Shown here: positions 43,772 through 52,460 of the stretch, one piece after another | How positions within the stretch are numbered: the first letter of the stretch is position 1 | How the letters are laid out: every line of letters starts with the position of its first letter | Program-made: the position numbers and the translations under genes | NCBI GenBank assembly: GCA_965216905.1 | Contig: OZ244213.1 | Location: 2,356,001-2,420,000 of the forward strand | Direction of reading: 5' to 3' | Length of the DNA: 64,000 nucleotides | Source of the DNA: G965216905 sp965216905 | GTDB taxonomy: Bacteria; Actinomycetota; Acidimicrobiia; Spongiisociales; ZC4RG35 | The notes under the pieces: generated by a model | The model's database searches: none | Seen by the model: the letters and a program-made list of their open reading frames with translations, nothing else | What the model was told of the DNA's origin: nothing

Positions 43772-46381
43772 ATGTCCCTCTTCACCAAGATTCTGCGCGC
43801 CGGTGAGGGCAAGGCGCTCAAAGAGCTGCAGCAGATGGCGGTCGCCGTCAATGCGCTCGAGCCCGAGATTCAAGCCCTCTCCGACGACGACCTTCAAGCC
43901 AAGACTCCAGCCTTTCGCGAGCAGATCGAGCGAGGCGCCACCCTCGACGACCTGGCGATCGAGGCGTTTGCCGTAGTGCGCGAGGCCGCCGTGCGTGTCC
44001 TCGGGCAGCGTCACTACGACGTCCAGATCGTCGGTGGTGGAGCGCTCCACCGGGGCATGGTTGCCGAGATGAGGACCGGTGAGGGGAAGACGCTCGTCTC
44101 CACGCTTCCCGTCTACCTGAACGCCTTGGGCGGCGACGGGGTTCACGTCGTGACCGTCAACGACTACCTGGCATCTCGTGACGCCGAGTGGATGGGCGGC
44201 GTCCACCGATACCTGGGGCTCACGGTGGGCCTCATCCAGTCGGGCATGGCCCCGGCCGACCGCCGGCCGGCGTACGCGGCCGATGTCACGTATGGGACGA
44301 ACAACGAGTTCGGATTCGACTACCTGCGGGACAACATGGCGATGCGAGTCGCAGACATGGTGCAGCGCGGACACTCCTACGCCATCGTCGACGAGGTCGA
44401 TTCGATCCTCATCGACGAGGCACGGACACCGCTCATCATCTCCGGTCGGGTGGCGGACTCGGCGCGCCGCTACGACGAGTTCGCACGGGTCGTCACGATG
44501 CTCGACCGCGACAAGCACTACGAGGTCGATGAGGCGAAGCGTCAGGTCCTCGTGAACGAGGACGGTGTGGCCGCGGTCGAGGACATGCTGGGAGTCGACA
44601 ACCTCTACGACCAGGTGCAGGTCGACCTGGTGCATCACCTCGAGACCGCGTTGAAAGCCAAGGAGCTGTACCACGACGACATCGATTACCTCGTCGAAGA
44701 CGGGGAGGTGAAGATCGTCGACGACTTCACCGGTCGGAAGCTGGAAGGCAGGCGCTACTCGGAGGGTCTCCACCAGGCCATCGAGGCCAAAGAGGGCGTG
44801 GCGATCAAGGACGAGACACAGACGCTGGCGACGATCACGCTGCAGAATTACTTCCGCCTCTACGAGAAGCTGGCCGGCATGACGGGGACCGCCGAGACCG
44901 AGGCGGCGGAGCTGGCCCAGATCTATGACCTCCAGGTGGTGGTCGTACCCACCAACCGTCCGATCGCGCGGATGGACCAACCGGACCTCGTCTACAAGAC
45001 GGAGATGGCCAAGTACACGGCGGTGGTCGACGAGGTGGCCGAGCGGAATGCTGCCGGCCAACCGGTTCTGCTCGGCACGGTATCCATCGAGAAGTCCGAG
45101 CTGGTGTCGAACCTCCTCAAGAAGCGCGGAATCGCCCACGAGGTTCTGAACGCCAAGCAGCATCAGCGTGAGGCGACGATCATCGCTCAGGCCGGTCAGC
45201 CCGGGTCGGTGACGGTCGCCACCAACATGGCGGGTCGTGGTGTCGACATCATGCTGGGCGGGAACACCGAGGCGCTCGCCAAGCTCCGGCTGGTGCGCGA
45301 CGGAGTCGAGCCCGACGCCGACGACTACGACGACCGCCTCGCTGGTCTGATGGCCGAGTACGGAGGCCAGATCGCCGCCGACCGGGAGAAGGTGAAGTCC
45401 GCGGGCGGACTCTACGTGCTCGGAACCGAGCGCCACGAGAGCCGCCGCATCGACAATCAGCTCCGCGGCAGGTCGGGTCGCCAGGGCGACCCGGGAGAGT
45501 CGCGGTTCTACCTCTCGCTCGAAGACGACCTCATGCGTCGATTCCAGGGGGAACGGGTCGCCACGCTGATGGAGCGGCTGCGAATGCCCGAGGATCAACC
45601 GATCGAGCACAAGTGGATCACGAATGCAGTGGAGCGTGCGCAGGCTCAGGTCGAGTCGCAGAACTTCGAGATCCGGAAGAACGTGTTGAAGTACGACGAG
45701 GTGATGAACGCCCAACGCGAAGTCGTCTACGAGTGGCGGGAAGGAATCCTCCGGAACGAGGCGACCTCGGAGCTGGCGAGGAGCTGGCTCGAGGAAGTGA
45801 TCGCCAACACGGTGGATGACTCGGTCGGGGAAGGTCCCCCCGCTTCCTGGGACTGGGATCTCCTGAACACCGAGCTGAACCAGTTCTTCCCCGTCGACGT
45901 GTCGATGGAGCGCTTCGGCTCCGGCATCACGGTGGACGATGTCATCGATCGGGTGCTCGACGACGCCCACGAGGCCTATGCCGCCCGAGAGAAGGAACTC
46001 GGTTCCGACGTGTTCTCGCAGGTCGAGCGGAGCGTGATGCTCACGGTGATCGACAACAAGTGGCGTGAGAACCTGGCGGACATGGACTATCTCCGGGCCG
46101 GAATCGGGCTCCGAGCCATGGGGCAACGAGATCCGCTGTCGGAGTATCAACGCGAGGGCTATGACAACTTCACCGAGATGGTCGAATCTGTGAAGCGCGA
46201 TGCGGTCCGATACCTCTTCCGGGTCCAGGTCGCCAAGCCCGAGACCGCCCCGCCGCCAAGGGTCGAGGCTCTCCCACAGGGGCAAAGGCAACGAGTGGTC
46301 AGCGAGAAGGTGGGTCGGAATCAGCCATGCCCGTGTGGAAGTGGGAAGAAGTACAAGATGTGTCACGGGCGGTCGTCCTGA
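43772..46381 (+). CDS. secA: Preprotein translocase ATPase SecA
   Basis: Drives secretory proteins through SecYEG. 869 residues: Walker A MRTGEGKTLV near 100, DYLRDNMA, the DEVDSILIDEARTPL box near 205, TDxDxxLGG-type region MAGRGVDIMLGG near 490, ERHESRRIDNQLRGR(SGR), the helical-wing VIDNKWRENLADMDYL and the C-terminal zinc tail CPCGSGKKYKMCHG that binds SecB or ribosomes. Length and motifs are full. Confidence 0.95.
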   Translation: MSLFTKILRAGEGKALKELQQMAVAVNALEPEIQALSDDDLQAKTPAFREQIERGATLDDLAIEAFAVVREAAVRVLGQRHYDVQIVGGGALHRGMVAEMRTGEGKTLVSTLPVYLNALGGDGVHVVTVNDYLASRDAEWMGGVHRYLGLTVGLIQSGMAPADRRPAYAADVTYGTNNEFGFDYLRDNMAMRVADMVQRGHSYAIVDEVDSILIDEARTPLIISGRVADSARRYDEFARVVTMLDRDKHYEVDEAKRQVLVNEDGVAAVEDMLGVDNLYDQVQVDLVHHLETALKAKELYHDDIDYLVEDGEVKIVDDFTGRKLEGRRYSEGLHQAIEAKEGVAIKDETQTLATITLQNYFRLYEKLAGMTGTAETEAAELAQIYDLQVVVVPTNRPIARMDQPDLVYKTEMAKYTAVVDEVAERNAAGQPVLLGTVSIEKSELVSNLLKKRGIAHEVLNAKQHQREATIIAQAGQPGSVTVATNMAGRGVDIMLGGNTEALAKLRLVRDGVEPDADDYDDRLAGLMAEYGGQIAADREKVKSAGGLYVLGTERHESRRIDNQLRGRSGRQGDPGESRFYLSLEDDLMRRFQGERVATLMERLRMPEDQPIEHKWITNAVERAQAQVESQNFEIRKNVLKYDEVMNAQREVVYEWREGILRNEATSELARSWLEEVIANTVDDSVGEGPPASWDWDLLNTELNQFFPVDVSMERFGSGITVDDVIDRVLDDAHEAYAAREKELGSDVFSQVERSVMLTVIDNKWRENLADMDYLRAGIGLRAMGQRDPLSEYQREGYDNFTEMVESVKRDAVRYLFRVQVAKPETAPPPRVEALPQGQRQRVVSEKVGRNQPCPCGSGKKYKMCHGRSS

Positions 46382-46450
46382 ACGGATCGTCGCCCGGGGC
46401 CCGGCCGGCATCGGAGGGCGAGCGACCTTCCACTACCCTCAAACGCTCCC

Positions 46451-47573
46451 ATGAGTGACTTCACCGACCCACGCGCCTACCTCTCCGAGCTTCGTATCCG
46501 ACTCGACGAAGCCAGGAGGTTCCTTTGACGTCGAAACGAAGGCGACCGAGCTCGACGAGCTGAGAGCGCAGGCGGCCTCGCCCGGTCTGTGGGACGACCC
46601 GGATGCTGCCCGAGTGGTCACCCAACGGCTCAACCGTCACGAGTCGGTCCTCGGCCTGGTCGACGACCTCACGACGAAACTCGATGACGCCGAGGTGCTC
46701 ATCGAGTTCGGCGACGAGGAGTCGATGACCGAGGCGCGATCCTCACTGACCGAGGCGGGTTCGGAACTCGACCGGTTGGAGTTCGAGTCGTTGTACTTCG
46801 GCGAGTACGACGAACTCCCCGCCATCGTGACGGTCTACCCGGGGGCGGGTGGCGTCGATGCTCAGGACTGGGCCGAGATGATGGTTCGCATGTACGAGCG
46901 ATACCTGACCGGGAAGGGCTTCACGGTGACGTTCGACGAGTGGACCGAGGGAGAAGAGGCGGGAATCAAGTCCGTGACGATGTCGGTGGACGGAGATCGT
47001 GCCTACGGGATCCTCGAAGGTGAGCGCGGCGTACACCGGTTGGTCCGAATCAGTCCGTTCGACTCCAACGCCCGACGCCAGACGTCGTTCGCCGGAGTCG
47101 ACGTGGTCCCCGACGTCGGCGATGCCGCCGACGTGGAGATCAACGAGGAAGAGCTGCGGATCGACACCTACCGGAGCCAGGGTGCCGGTGGCCAGCACGT
47201 CAACACCACCGATTCGGCAGTGCGGATCACCCATCTCCCCACCGGGGTGGTCGTCTCCTGCCAGAACGAGCGTTCCCAGCTCCAGAACCGGATGAAGGCG
47301 ATGGCGCACCTCAAGTCGAAGCTCGCCGAGTTGGCCCGCCAAGAGCGGGAGGCGCAGCTGCAGGAGATCCGCGGGGAACAGAGCGAGGCGGCGTGGGGCC
47401 GCCAGATTCGCTCCTACGTCCTCCAGCCGTATCAGATGGTCAAGGACCTGCGCACCAACCACGAGAGTGGCAACGTCCCGGCGATCCTCGACGGGGACAT
47501 CGACGATTTCGTCGAGGCGTATCTCCGATGGCGCCGGGCACGTCACGAGGCGGCCGGCGCGGTCTCGGATTGA
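46451..47573 (+). CDS. prfB: Peptide chain release factor 2 with programmed +1 frameshift
   Basis: Recognises UGA and UAA and releases the peptide. Translation starts at ATG 46451, reads 25 codons to an in-frame TGA at 46526-46528, then slips +1 to GAC at 46527: join(46451..46525,46527..47573), 373 residues. The release motif GAGGQHVN and the PrfB GVHRLVRISPFDSNARR segment are present. Naive reading of the second frame alone would give a false N-terminus. A TACCCT -10 candidate lies at 46434-46439. The slip autoregulates RF2 level. Confidence 0.94.
46514..46529 (+). promoter_or_regulatory. prfB +1 frameshift signal
   Basis: AGGAGG, then TTC CTT TGA C: an internal Shine-Dalgarno three bases before the slippery CTT-TGA, as in the E. 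coli element (AGGGGG, TAT CTT TGA C). Confidence 0.93.
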
Positions 47574-47593
47574 TCCGAATTACCGAGGGGCAC

Positions 47594-47602
47594 TGGTACG
47601 CT
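47594..47602 (+). promoter_or_regulatory. Extended -10 promoter candidate for the ftsEX operon
   Basis: TGGTACGCT has the TGn extension and TACGCT hexamer. The leader to the ftsE ATG at 47722 would be about 115 bases; no gene is seen in it. Confidence 0.35.
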
Positions 47603-47721
47603 TGCCTGACCGCCAGAGCGACGCAGAATGTGGCGCGCCCGAAGGTGGATTCAAGGCTTGATTTCAAGGGTTCGAGTGGCATCGAGGGGGCACTTGGATC
47701 CGGGACGCGGAAGCGTGAGAC

Positions 47722-48627
47722 ATGATCCGGTTGGAGAACGTGACAAAGGTCTACGAGGGCGGCACGGTTGCCGCCCGCGACGTCGACCTCGACATCAAAC
47801 GGGGTGAGTTCGTGTTCCTCGTCGGCGCCTCGGGCTCCGGCAAGTCCACGCTCATCCGTTTGATGCTCCGCCAAGAGCCACTGACCCGGGGCACGATCTG
47901 GGTGGCCGGCAAGGACATCACGGCGCTCCCCAATTGGAAGGTGCCGTATCTGCGACGCTCGATCGGGACGGTGTTTCAGGACTTCAAGCTCCTCCCCAAC
48001 AAGACCGTCTTCGAGAACGTCGCATTCGCGCTCGAGGTGATCGGACGGCCTCGGGGCGTCATCGGTCCGCAGGTCGGACAGGTGCTGGAGTTGGTCGGTC
48101 TTTCGGAGATGCGCGACCGGCTGCCACGCCAGCTCTCGGGCGGTGAGCAGCAGAGGGTCTCGGTGGCGCGAGCCTTCGTGAACCGTCCGCCGATCCTGCT
48201 GGCCGACGAGCCGACCGGGAACCTCGACCCCAACACCTCGGTTGGCATCATGCGCTTGCTGGACAGGATCAACAAAGCCGGGACCACGGTGGTGATGGCG
48301 ACCCACGACCACGCCATCGTCGATGCGATGAAGCGCAGGGTGGTGGCGATCGAACAGGGTGCGATCGTTCGCGACCAGGCGTCGGGGCGATATGAGCAGC
48401 ACGTGGCGGCGGTCCAGGCCAGCGCCGACGGAGAGAACGGACCCGAGGTCCTTCCCCCTCCGCCGGCCGTGGCACCGCCGGCCGCAACACCACCCGGCGT
48501 GGCACCGCCCCTCGACGCGCCCATCGACGCGTTGTCGATGACCGGCCAGCCGGTGAGTTCTGCCACCCCAGCAACCGTTCCCGACGGGCCGGTGGCCGAC
48601 GACGGTGACGACGGGGAGTCGGAATGA
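47722..48627 (+). CDS. ftsE: Cell-division ABC ATPase FtsE with a proline-rich tail
   Basis: Couples ATP hydrolysis to FtsX and thereby to septal peptidoglycan hydrolases. The ATPase core (1-225) has Walker A GASGSGKST, Q-loop FQDFKLLPNKTV, signature LSGGEQQRVSVARA and Walker B ILLADEPTGNLD. A tail of about 65 residues after 235 is rich in Pro and Ala (LPPPPAVAPPAATPP) and then acidic; FtsE is usually ~230 residues, so this extension is unusual. The ATG of ftsX overlaps the stop by ATGA. Confidence 0.92.
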   Translation: MIRLENVTKVYEGGTVAARDVDLDIKRGEFVFLVGASGSGKSTLIRLMLRQEPLTRGTIWVAGKDITALPNWKVPYLRRSIGTVFQDFKLLPNKTVFENVAFALEVIGRPRGVIGPQVGQVLELVGLSEMRDRLPRQLSGGEQQRVSVARAFVNRPPILLADEPTGNLDPNTSVGIMRLLDRINKAGTTVVMATHDHAIVDAMKRRVVAIEQGAIVRDQASGRYEQHVAAVQASADGENGPEVLPPPPAVAPPAATPPGVAPPLDAPIDALSMTGQPVSSATPATVPDGPVADDGDDGESE

Positions 48628-49553
48628 CTCGCATTGCCTTCCTGGTGCGGGAAGCGCTGGTGAACCTCCGGCGCAACGCCCTGGTGGTCTCGGGAGCGGT
48701 GCTCGCCGTCTTCATCTCCCTGGCCCTGGCGTTCGGTGCGATCGTGCTCAACGAACTCGTGCGGGTGAACACCCTGGCCTGGCAGCAGGGGACCCACGTC
48801 ATCGCCTGGATGAAAGACGAGGCCGCCGGTGGGCTTCCGTCCGATCAGCAACTCGCCTTTGCTCAGGAGATCGAGACGTGGGACGAGGTGAAGCCCCCCG
48901 TCGTCTATGCCGACAAGTTCCAGGCGTTCGAGGAGTTCAAGGAGCTGTTCGGCACGTCGCGCCCGGAGCTCATCGACCAGATCGATCCCACCGCCCTTCC
49001 GACCTCCGTCCGCATCGAGTTGAACGACATCGCCGAGTATCGGTCTGTCATCTTTCGTCTCCAGGCCGACCCGGCGGTTCGGGAAGTCACCTCGTTGGGT
49101 GAGCAGATCGAACGGCTGGAGCAGTTGTCACAGGTGCTGAACGTCTTGGGTCTCGGCCTGGCCCTCATCCTCGGGGTGTCGGCGGTGATCCTCATCGCCA
49201 ATACGATTCGTATGGCGATCTACGCCCGCCGCGACGAGGTCTCGATCATGAAGCTGGTCGGGGCCTCCAACTGGTTCATCCGTGTGCCGTTCGTGCTCGA
49301 GGGGTTGATCGAGGGATTGCTGGGTTCGCTGCTGGCGGTGCTCGCCATCTGGATCTCGGCGCAGAGCCTCGGCGGGGTGAACGAGACGGTGCAGATCGTC
49401 CAGCTCCAGTTGCCCGGCTCGTTCTATCTGCGGTGGGGCATCTTGTTGGTGATGTTCGGCGCAGCCGCCGGCGTGGTCGGCTCACTGGTTGGCCTCAGCC
49501 GATACCTCAAAGAGGCGGACGTCGGCGGATTGCAGCCAACCGGCATGCGGTGA
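48624..49553 (+). CDS. ftsX: Cell-division membrane protein FtsX
   Basis: 309 residues. First helix at about 20-45, an extracellular domain to ~170 that signals to hydrolases, then three helices (170-195, 225-250, 270-295) with the ARRDEVSIMKLVGASNWFIRVPF loop of the family. It forms a membrane complex with FtsE. Its stop overlaps the M23 gene start (TGATG), which suggests the hydrolase is its partner. Confidence 0.92.
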   Translation: MTRIAFLVREALVNLRRNALVVSGAVLAVFISLALAFGAIVLNELVRVNTLAWQQGTHVIAWMKDEAAGGLPSDQQLAFAQEIETWDEVKPPVVYADKFQAFEEFKELFGTSRPELIDQIDPTALPTSVRIELNDIAEYRSVIFRLQADPAVREVTSLGEQIERLEQLSQVLNVLGLGLALILGVSAVILIANTIRMAIYARRDEVSIMKLVGASNWFIRVPFVLEGLIEGLLGSLLAVLAIWISAQSLGGVNETVQIVQLQLPGSFYLRWGILLVMFGAAAGVVGSLVGLSRYLKEADVGGLQPTGMR

Positions 49554-50752
49554 TGGGGCGCCTGCTCACACTCGGGCTGTGTGTGGCGCTCTTGTTGTTC
49601 GGGTTCACCCCGGTGCCCGATGCGTCCGCCGCCGACGCCGAGGAGCGCCTCGATGACATCCAGCAGCAGATCGACGACCTGACCGGGCAGATCTCGGCCG
49701 CCCGCGCCGAGCGCGGTTCGGTGGCCGCCGAGCTGGAAGCCGCCCGGGCGAACGTCACTCAGGTTCTCGGGGAGTTGGCGGCCGCCGAGTCGGCGGTGGC
49801 CGAAGTGGAGTTGTCCATCACCAAGGAGGAGGCCCGCCTGGCAGATCTCCAGCACCAGATCGCCGTGCTCACCGACGAGATCGCCGCGACCCGCCAGTCG
49901 CTCGTGCAGAGCCGCGAGCACCTCGAAGCCCAGGCGGTGGCGTTGTACATGAGTGCCGCCTCGGGGATGGGTGCAACGTTCATGGGCTTCGAATCGACCG
50001 CCGACGCTGCCATCGGAATGACCTACTCGGGAGACGTGATCGACGCCACCGAAGCGGCGATTGGGCGATTCACTGCCCTCAGGAACGAGGAGGAGCGCCA
50101 GCAGGCCGACATCGACGCTCGGGCGGACGAGGTCGAGGTGGTTCTGGTCGAGTTGGCGGCGGAGAAAGAACGGCGGGACGCCGAGCTGGCCAAGGTCGAG
50201 GAGCTGCGAGCGCAGGCCGAGGCAGATGTGGCCGCGGCCCAGCGGCTGCTGGCTCGTATCACCGCGGACATCGCAGCCTTCGAAGACCACATGGCCGGGC
50301 TCGAAGCCGAGTCGGCGCGAATCGAGGCGGAGATCCGGGCCGCTCAGGACTCGGGAGGCACCAACCCCGGCGCGCTCGGTTGGCCGGTGGCGGGCCGCGT
50401 CACCTCACCGTTCGGCTACCGCACGCACCCCATCCTCGGGACGCGACGCTTGCACGCCGGGATCGACATCGGGGCGGCATCGGGCTCGCCGATCTCGGCG
50501 GCCGAGAGCGGACGTGTGATCCTGGCGGGACCCAATGGTGGGTACGGCAACGCGGTCGTCATCGACCACGGGGGCGGCCTCTCCACCTTGTATGCCCACC
50601 AGTCTTCGATCGCGGTCTCCGCCGGTCAGCAGGTGCAGCGCGGTGATCTGGTCGGATATGTGGGTTGTACCGGACTGTGCACCGGCGCCCACCTCCACTT
50701 CGAGACCCGCGAGAATGCGGTTCCGGTCGATCCGATGAAGTACCTGGGCTGA
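49553..50752 (+). CDS. Secreted coiled-coil M23 (LytM) peptidase
   Basis: 399 residues: signal peptide (LLTLGLCVALLLFGF ... DASA|ADA), a long coiled coil with heptad Leu/Ala pattern (~30-265, two arms around the SAASGMGATFMGF hinge), then an M23 domain. Zinc ligands LHAGID (HxxxD) and GAHLHFE (HxH) are intact, so unlike EnvC or NlpD it should be active. Coupled to ftsX, it is the likely FtsEX-regulated septum hydrolase. Gram-positive equivalents are PcsB/RipC (with other catalytic folds). Confidence 0.88.
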   Translation: MGRLLTLGLCVALLLFGFTPVPDASAADAEERLDDIQQQIDDLTGQISAARAERGSVAAELEAARANVTQVLGELAAAESAVAEVELSITKEEARLADLQHQIAVLTDEIAATRQSLVQSREHLEAQAVALYMSAASGMGATFMGFESTADAAIGMTYSGDVIDATEAAIGRFTALRNEEERQQADIDARADEVEVVLVELAAEKERRDAELAKVEELRAQAEADVAAAQRLLARITADIAAFEDHMAGLEAESARIEAEIRAAQDSGGTNPGALGWPVAGRVTSPFGYRTHPILGTRRLHAGIDIGAASGSPISAAESGRVILAGPNGGYGNAVVIDHGGGLSTLYAHQSSIAVSAGQQVQRGDLVGYVGCTGLCTGAHLHFETRENAVPVDPMKYLG

Positions 50753-50800
50753 CGGAATCGGTCACCGGAGTCGAGAAGCCAGGAGGGAGGTCGAGTCGAG

Positions 50801-51247
50801 ATGAAGGTCGTCACCACCAACCGGCGCGCCACGTACAACTACGAGATACTCGACCGGTTCGAGGCCGGACTCCAGTTGCTCGGCTCCGAGGTGAAGTCGC
50901 TGCGAGCCGGGCAGGTGAACCTCAAGGACTCCTTCGCACACGTCCGGCGCGGGGAAGTGTTTCTCGAGGGTGCGTACATCGCTCCACACACCTTCAGCCA
51001 TCGAGGCGGACACGACCCGGAGCGCTCCCGCAAGCTGCTTCTCCACCGGCGTGAGATCGACCAGATCGCCGCCAAGCTGGCAGAGAAGGGTCTGACCCTG
51101 ATTCCGCTGAAGATCTACTTCAAAGGCGACCACGCCAAGGTGGAGCTGGGTCTGGGTCGAGGGAAACGGGCGTACGACAAGCGTCGCTCGATTCGGGAAC
51201 GAGAGGAGAAGCGAGAGATGCAGCGGGCCCTGCGCAGGGCCCGCTGA
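50801..51247 (+). CDS. smpB: SsrA-binding protein SmpB
   Basis: Binds tmRNA and places it in the ribosomal A site to rescue stalled ribosomes. 148 residues with TNRRATYNYEILDRFEAGLQLLGSEVKSLR, DSFAHVR, PHTFSHRG and the basic C-terminal tail AYDKRRSIREREEKREMQRA. A GGAGGGAGG site lies upstream. Its last 24 bases form a perfect palindrome. tmRNA follows 0.8 kb downstream. Confidence 0.95.
   Translation: MKVVTTNRRATYNYEILDRFEAGLQLLGSEVKSLRAGQVNLKDSFAHVRRGEVFLEGAYIAPHTFSHRGGHDPERSRKLLLHRREIDQIAAKLAEKGLTLIPLKIYFKGDHAKVELGLGRGKRAYDKRRSIREREEKREMQRALRRAR
51222..51245. terminator. Perfect 24-bp palindrome at the smpB stop
   Basis: AGCGGGCCCTGC and its complement form a stem of about ten base pairs with a tight loop. 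It covers the last eight codons of smpB, between convergent genes. No T-tract, so factor-dependent or bidirectional stopping is inferred. Confidence 0.4.
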
Positions 51248-51264
51248 TCTCGCCCTCCTGCGGC

Positions 51265-51963
51265 TTACTTCTTGCCCTTGCCGGCGTGGTCGGGACGGCC
51301 TTGGCCGGCGTGCTCGGGACGGTTGCCCCGATCTTCCTTGTCCCGGTCGGCCTTGTTCTGGCGGCCCTTGGCTTCACCGGACTTGCCGGGCGCTTCGTCA
51401 CGGTCGGCCTTCCCGTGAACGCAGTCGACCTCGTCGATCTCCAGCATGACGGAGGAGACGGTTGCCTCTTCGGTCGAGGTCTCGGGATCGGTCGATTCTT
51501 CGACGTCGCCGGTCTTGACCTGCTGGTCGCCCTTCCCCCAATCGGTCTGGGCGATGTGACGAACCAGGCATCCCTTGCCCTTGAACGGGAGTTCCATGCC
51601 TTTGAGGGCCTTGACGAAGGCGCTGACGATCGTGCCGTGATTGACCTGGCCGTTGGGGCCGGTGGCGTCGACGACATCGAGTTCGCAAAGGTCCGCGACC
51701 TCGACCTCGTCGTCCGGCGAGTTGATGGTGGCGGTCTCACCGTCGTCGGAGTGGGTGACCTCGGTCGACTCCTCGGATTCCTCGAGGTCGGCGCAGGCCC
51801 GCTCGGCGTCTTCGAGTGCCTCGATGCCGATGACCAGGACCCGGATCTCGTCGTCGTAGCCCCGGATGAAGGACGTGTCGGTGGGTGCGGCGAGCGCCGG
51901 GAGCGCCGTGGTCGCAACGAGCAAACCGACGGCGAGTGTCAACAGTCGTGAAGGCTTTCGCAT
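51265..51963 (-). CDS. Unknown secreted protein with a charged low-complexity tail
   Basis: Not recognised. 232 residues: signal peptide (LLTLAVGLLVATTALPALA) cleaved near residue 27, an acidic middle (DLEESEESTEVTHSDDGETA) with four cysteines that could pair, and a C-terminal Lys/Asp/Gly/Arg/His-rich tail (DRDEAPGKSGEAKGRQNKAD and on). Start at ATG 51963 after an AGAGGAAG ribosome site. Divergent from tmRNA. The tail resembles mucin-like or metal-binding low-complexity segments but no function is claimed. Confidence 0.7.
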   Translation of the reverse strand: MRKPSRLLTLAVGLLVATTALPALAAPTDTSFIRGYDDEIRVLVIGIEALEDAERACADLEESEESTEVTHSDDGETATINSPDDEVEVADLCELDVVDATGPNGQVNHGTIVSAFVKALKGMELPFKGKGCLVRHIAQTDWGKGDQQVKTGDVEESTDPETSTEEATVSSVMLEIDEVDCVHGKADRDEAPGKSGEAKGRQNKADRDKEDRGNRPEHAGQGRPDHAGKGKK

Positions 51964-52042
51964 CTTCCTCTTCCCCCGAGGTAGCTGTCGATGGTCGGCT
52001 CCTAGTCGCATTCGAGCGGCTGCCGTTACGGGAGAAACGCTC

Positions 52043-52048
52043 TACACT
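52043..52048 (+). promoter_or_regulatory. -10 box TACACT for tmRNA
   Basis: TACACT with a poor -35 (CTGCCG, 17-base gap). RNA would start about 52055 and be trimmed to 52063. Confidence 0.45.
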
Positions 52049-52062
52049 CGTCTCATGCACCT

Positions 52063-52425
52063 GGGGGTGTACTGGTTTCGACGTTGAGTGTCGAAGCGCC
52101 GGAAGCGAGCCGAGGTCTCCGGAGTCCTCGTTAAAGAGCCGGAACCAACCAACAAGTGCCGAAGACAACTTCGCACTGGCTGCCTGAGCTAACACCTCGG
52201 TAGTAGCCCGTCCGACCGGAGGGAACCTGCCTCGCCGGACCCGGGCGTCGTAAAGCAGGATGCTCTCGGTGGGATCGGGACGCCGAGCTAAGACGATTCC
52301 GATGTAGGTGACGAGGGGTTCGTGCCATCAGCGTCCTCGCACCGAAACGCTCGCTGATGGCTGCGCTCGGAGAAGCGGCGTGGAAGGCTCGGCGGACCGG
52401 GGTTCGATTCCCCGCACCTCCACCA
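52063..52425 (+). ncRNA. ssrA: Transfer-messenger RNA
   Basis: Tags proteins from stalled ribosomes. One-piece form of 363 bases. GGGGGUG pairs with CACCUCC before ACCA (one GU pair); the T-arm reads GGTTCGATTCC. The tag reading frame gcc gaa gac aac ttc gca ctg gct gcc tga at 52158-52187 gives AEDNFALAA, ending in the ALAA degron. The genome encodes CCA. Confidence 0.95.
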
Positions 52426-52435
52426 TTGCCGATCT

Positions 52436-52459
52436 CGTCGCGCCCGGCCGACGGTTTTT
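52436..52459 (+). terminator. Intrinsic terminator after tmRNA
   Basis: CGTCG (52436-52440) and CGACG (52449-52453) enclose an 8-base loop, followed by G and TTTTT. It sits between tmRNA and the convergent aminotransferase stop. Confidence 0.6.
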
Positions 52460-52460
52460 C

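Noticed and set aside
43556..46411. Long open frame antisense to secA
   Set aside because: No recognisable domain, compositional shadow of the secA codons; secA is certain.
46455..46526. Alternative N-terminus of prfB in the second frame
   Set aside because: The Ser/Pro-rich text has no PrfB similarity, while the zero frame plus slip gives a full-length RF2.
52400..52460. tmRNA 3' end as an integration site
   Set aside because: These are common attachment sites, but no integrase, repeat of the tmRNA end or phage gene is found after it.
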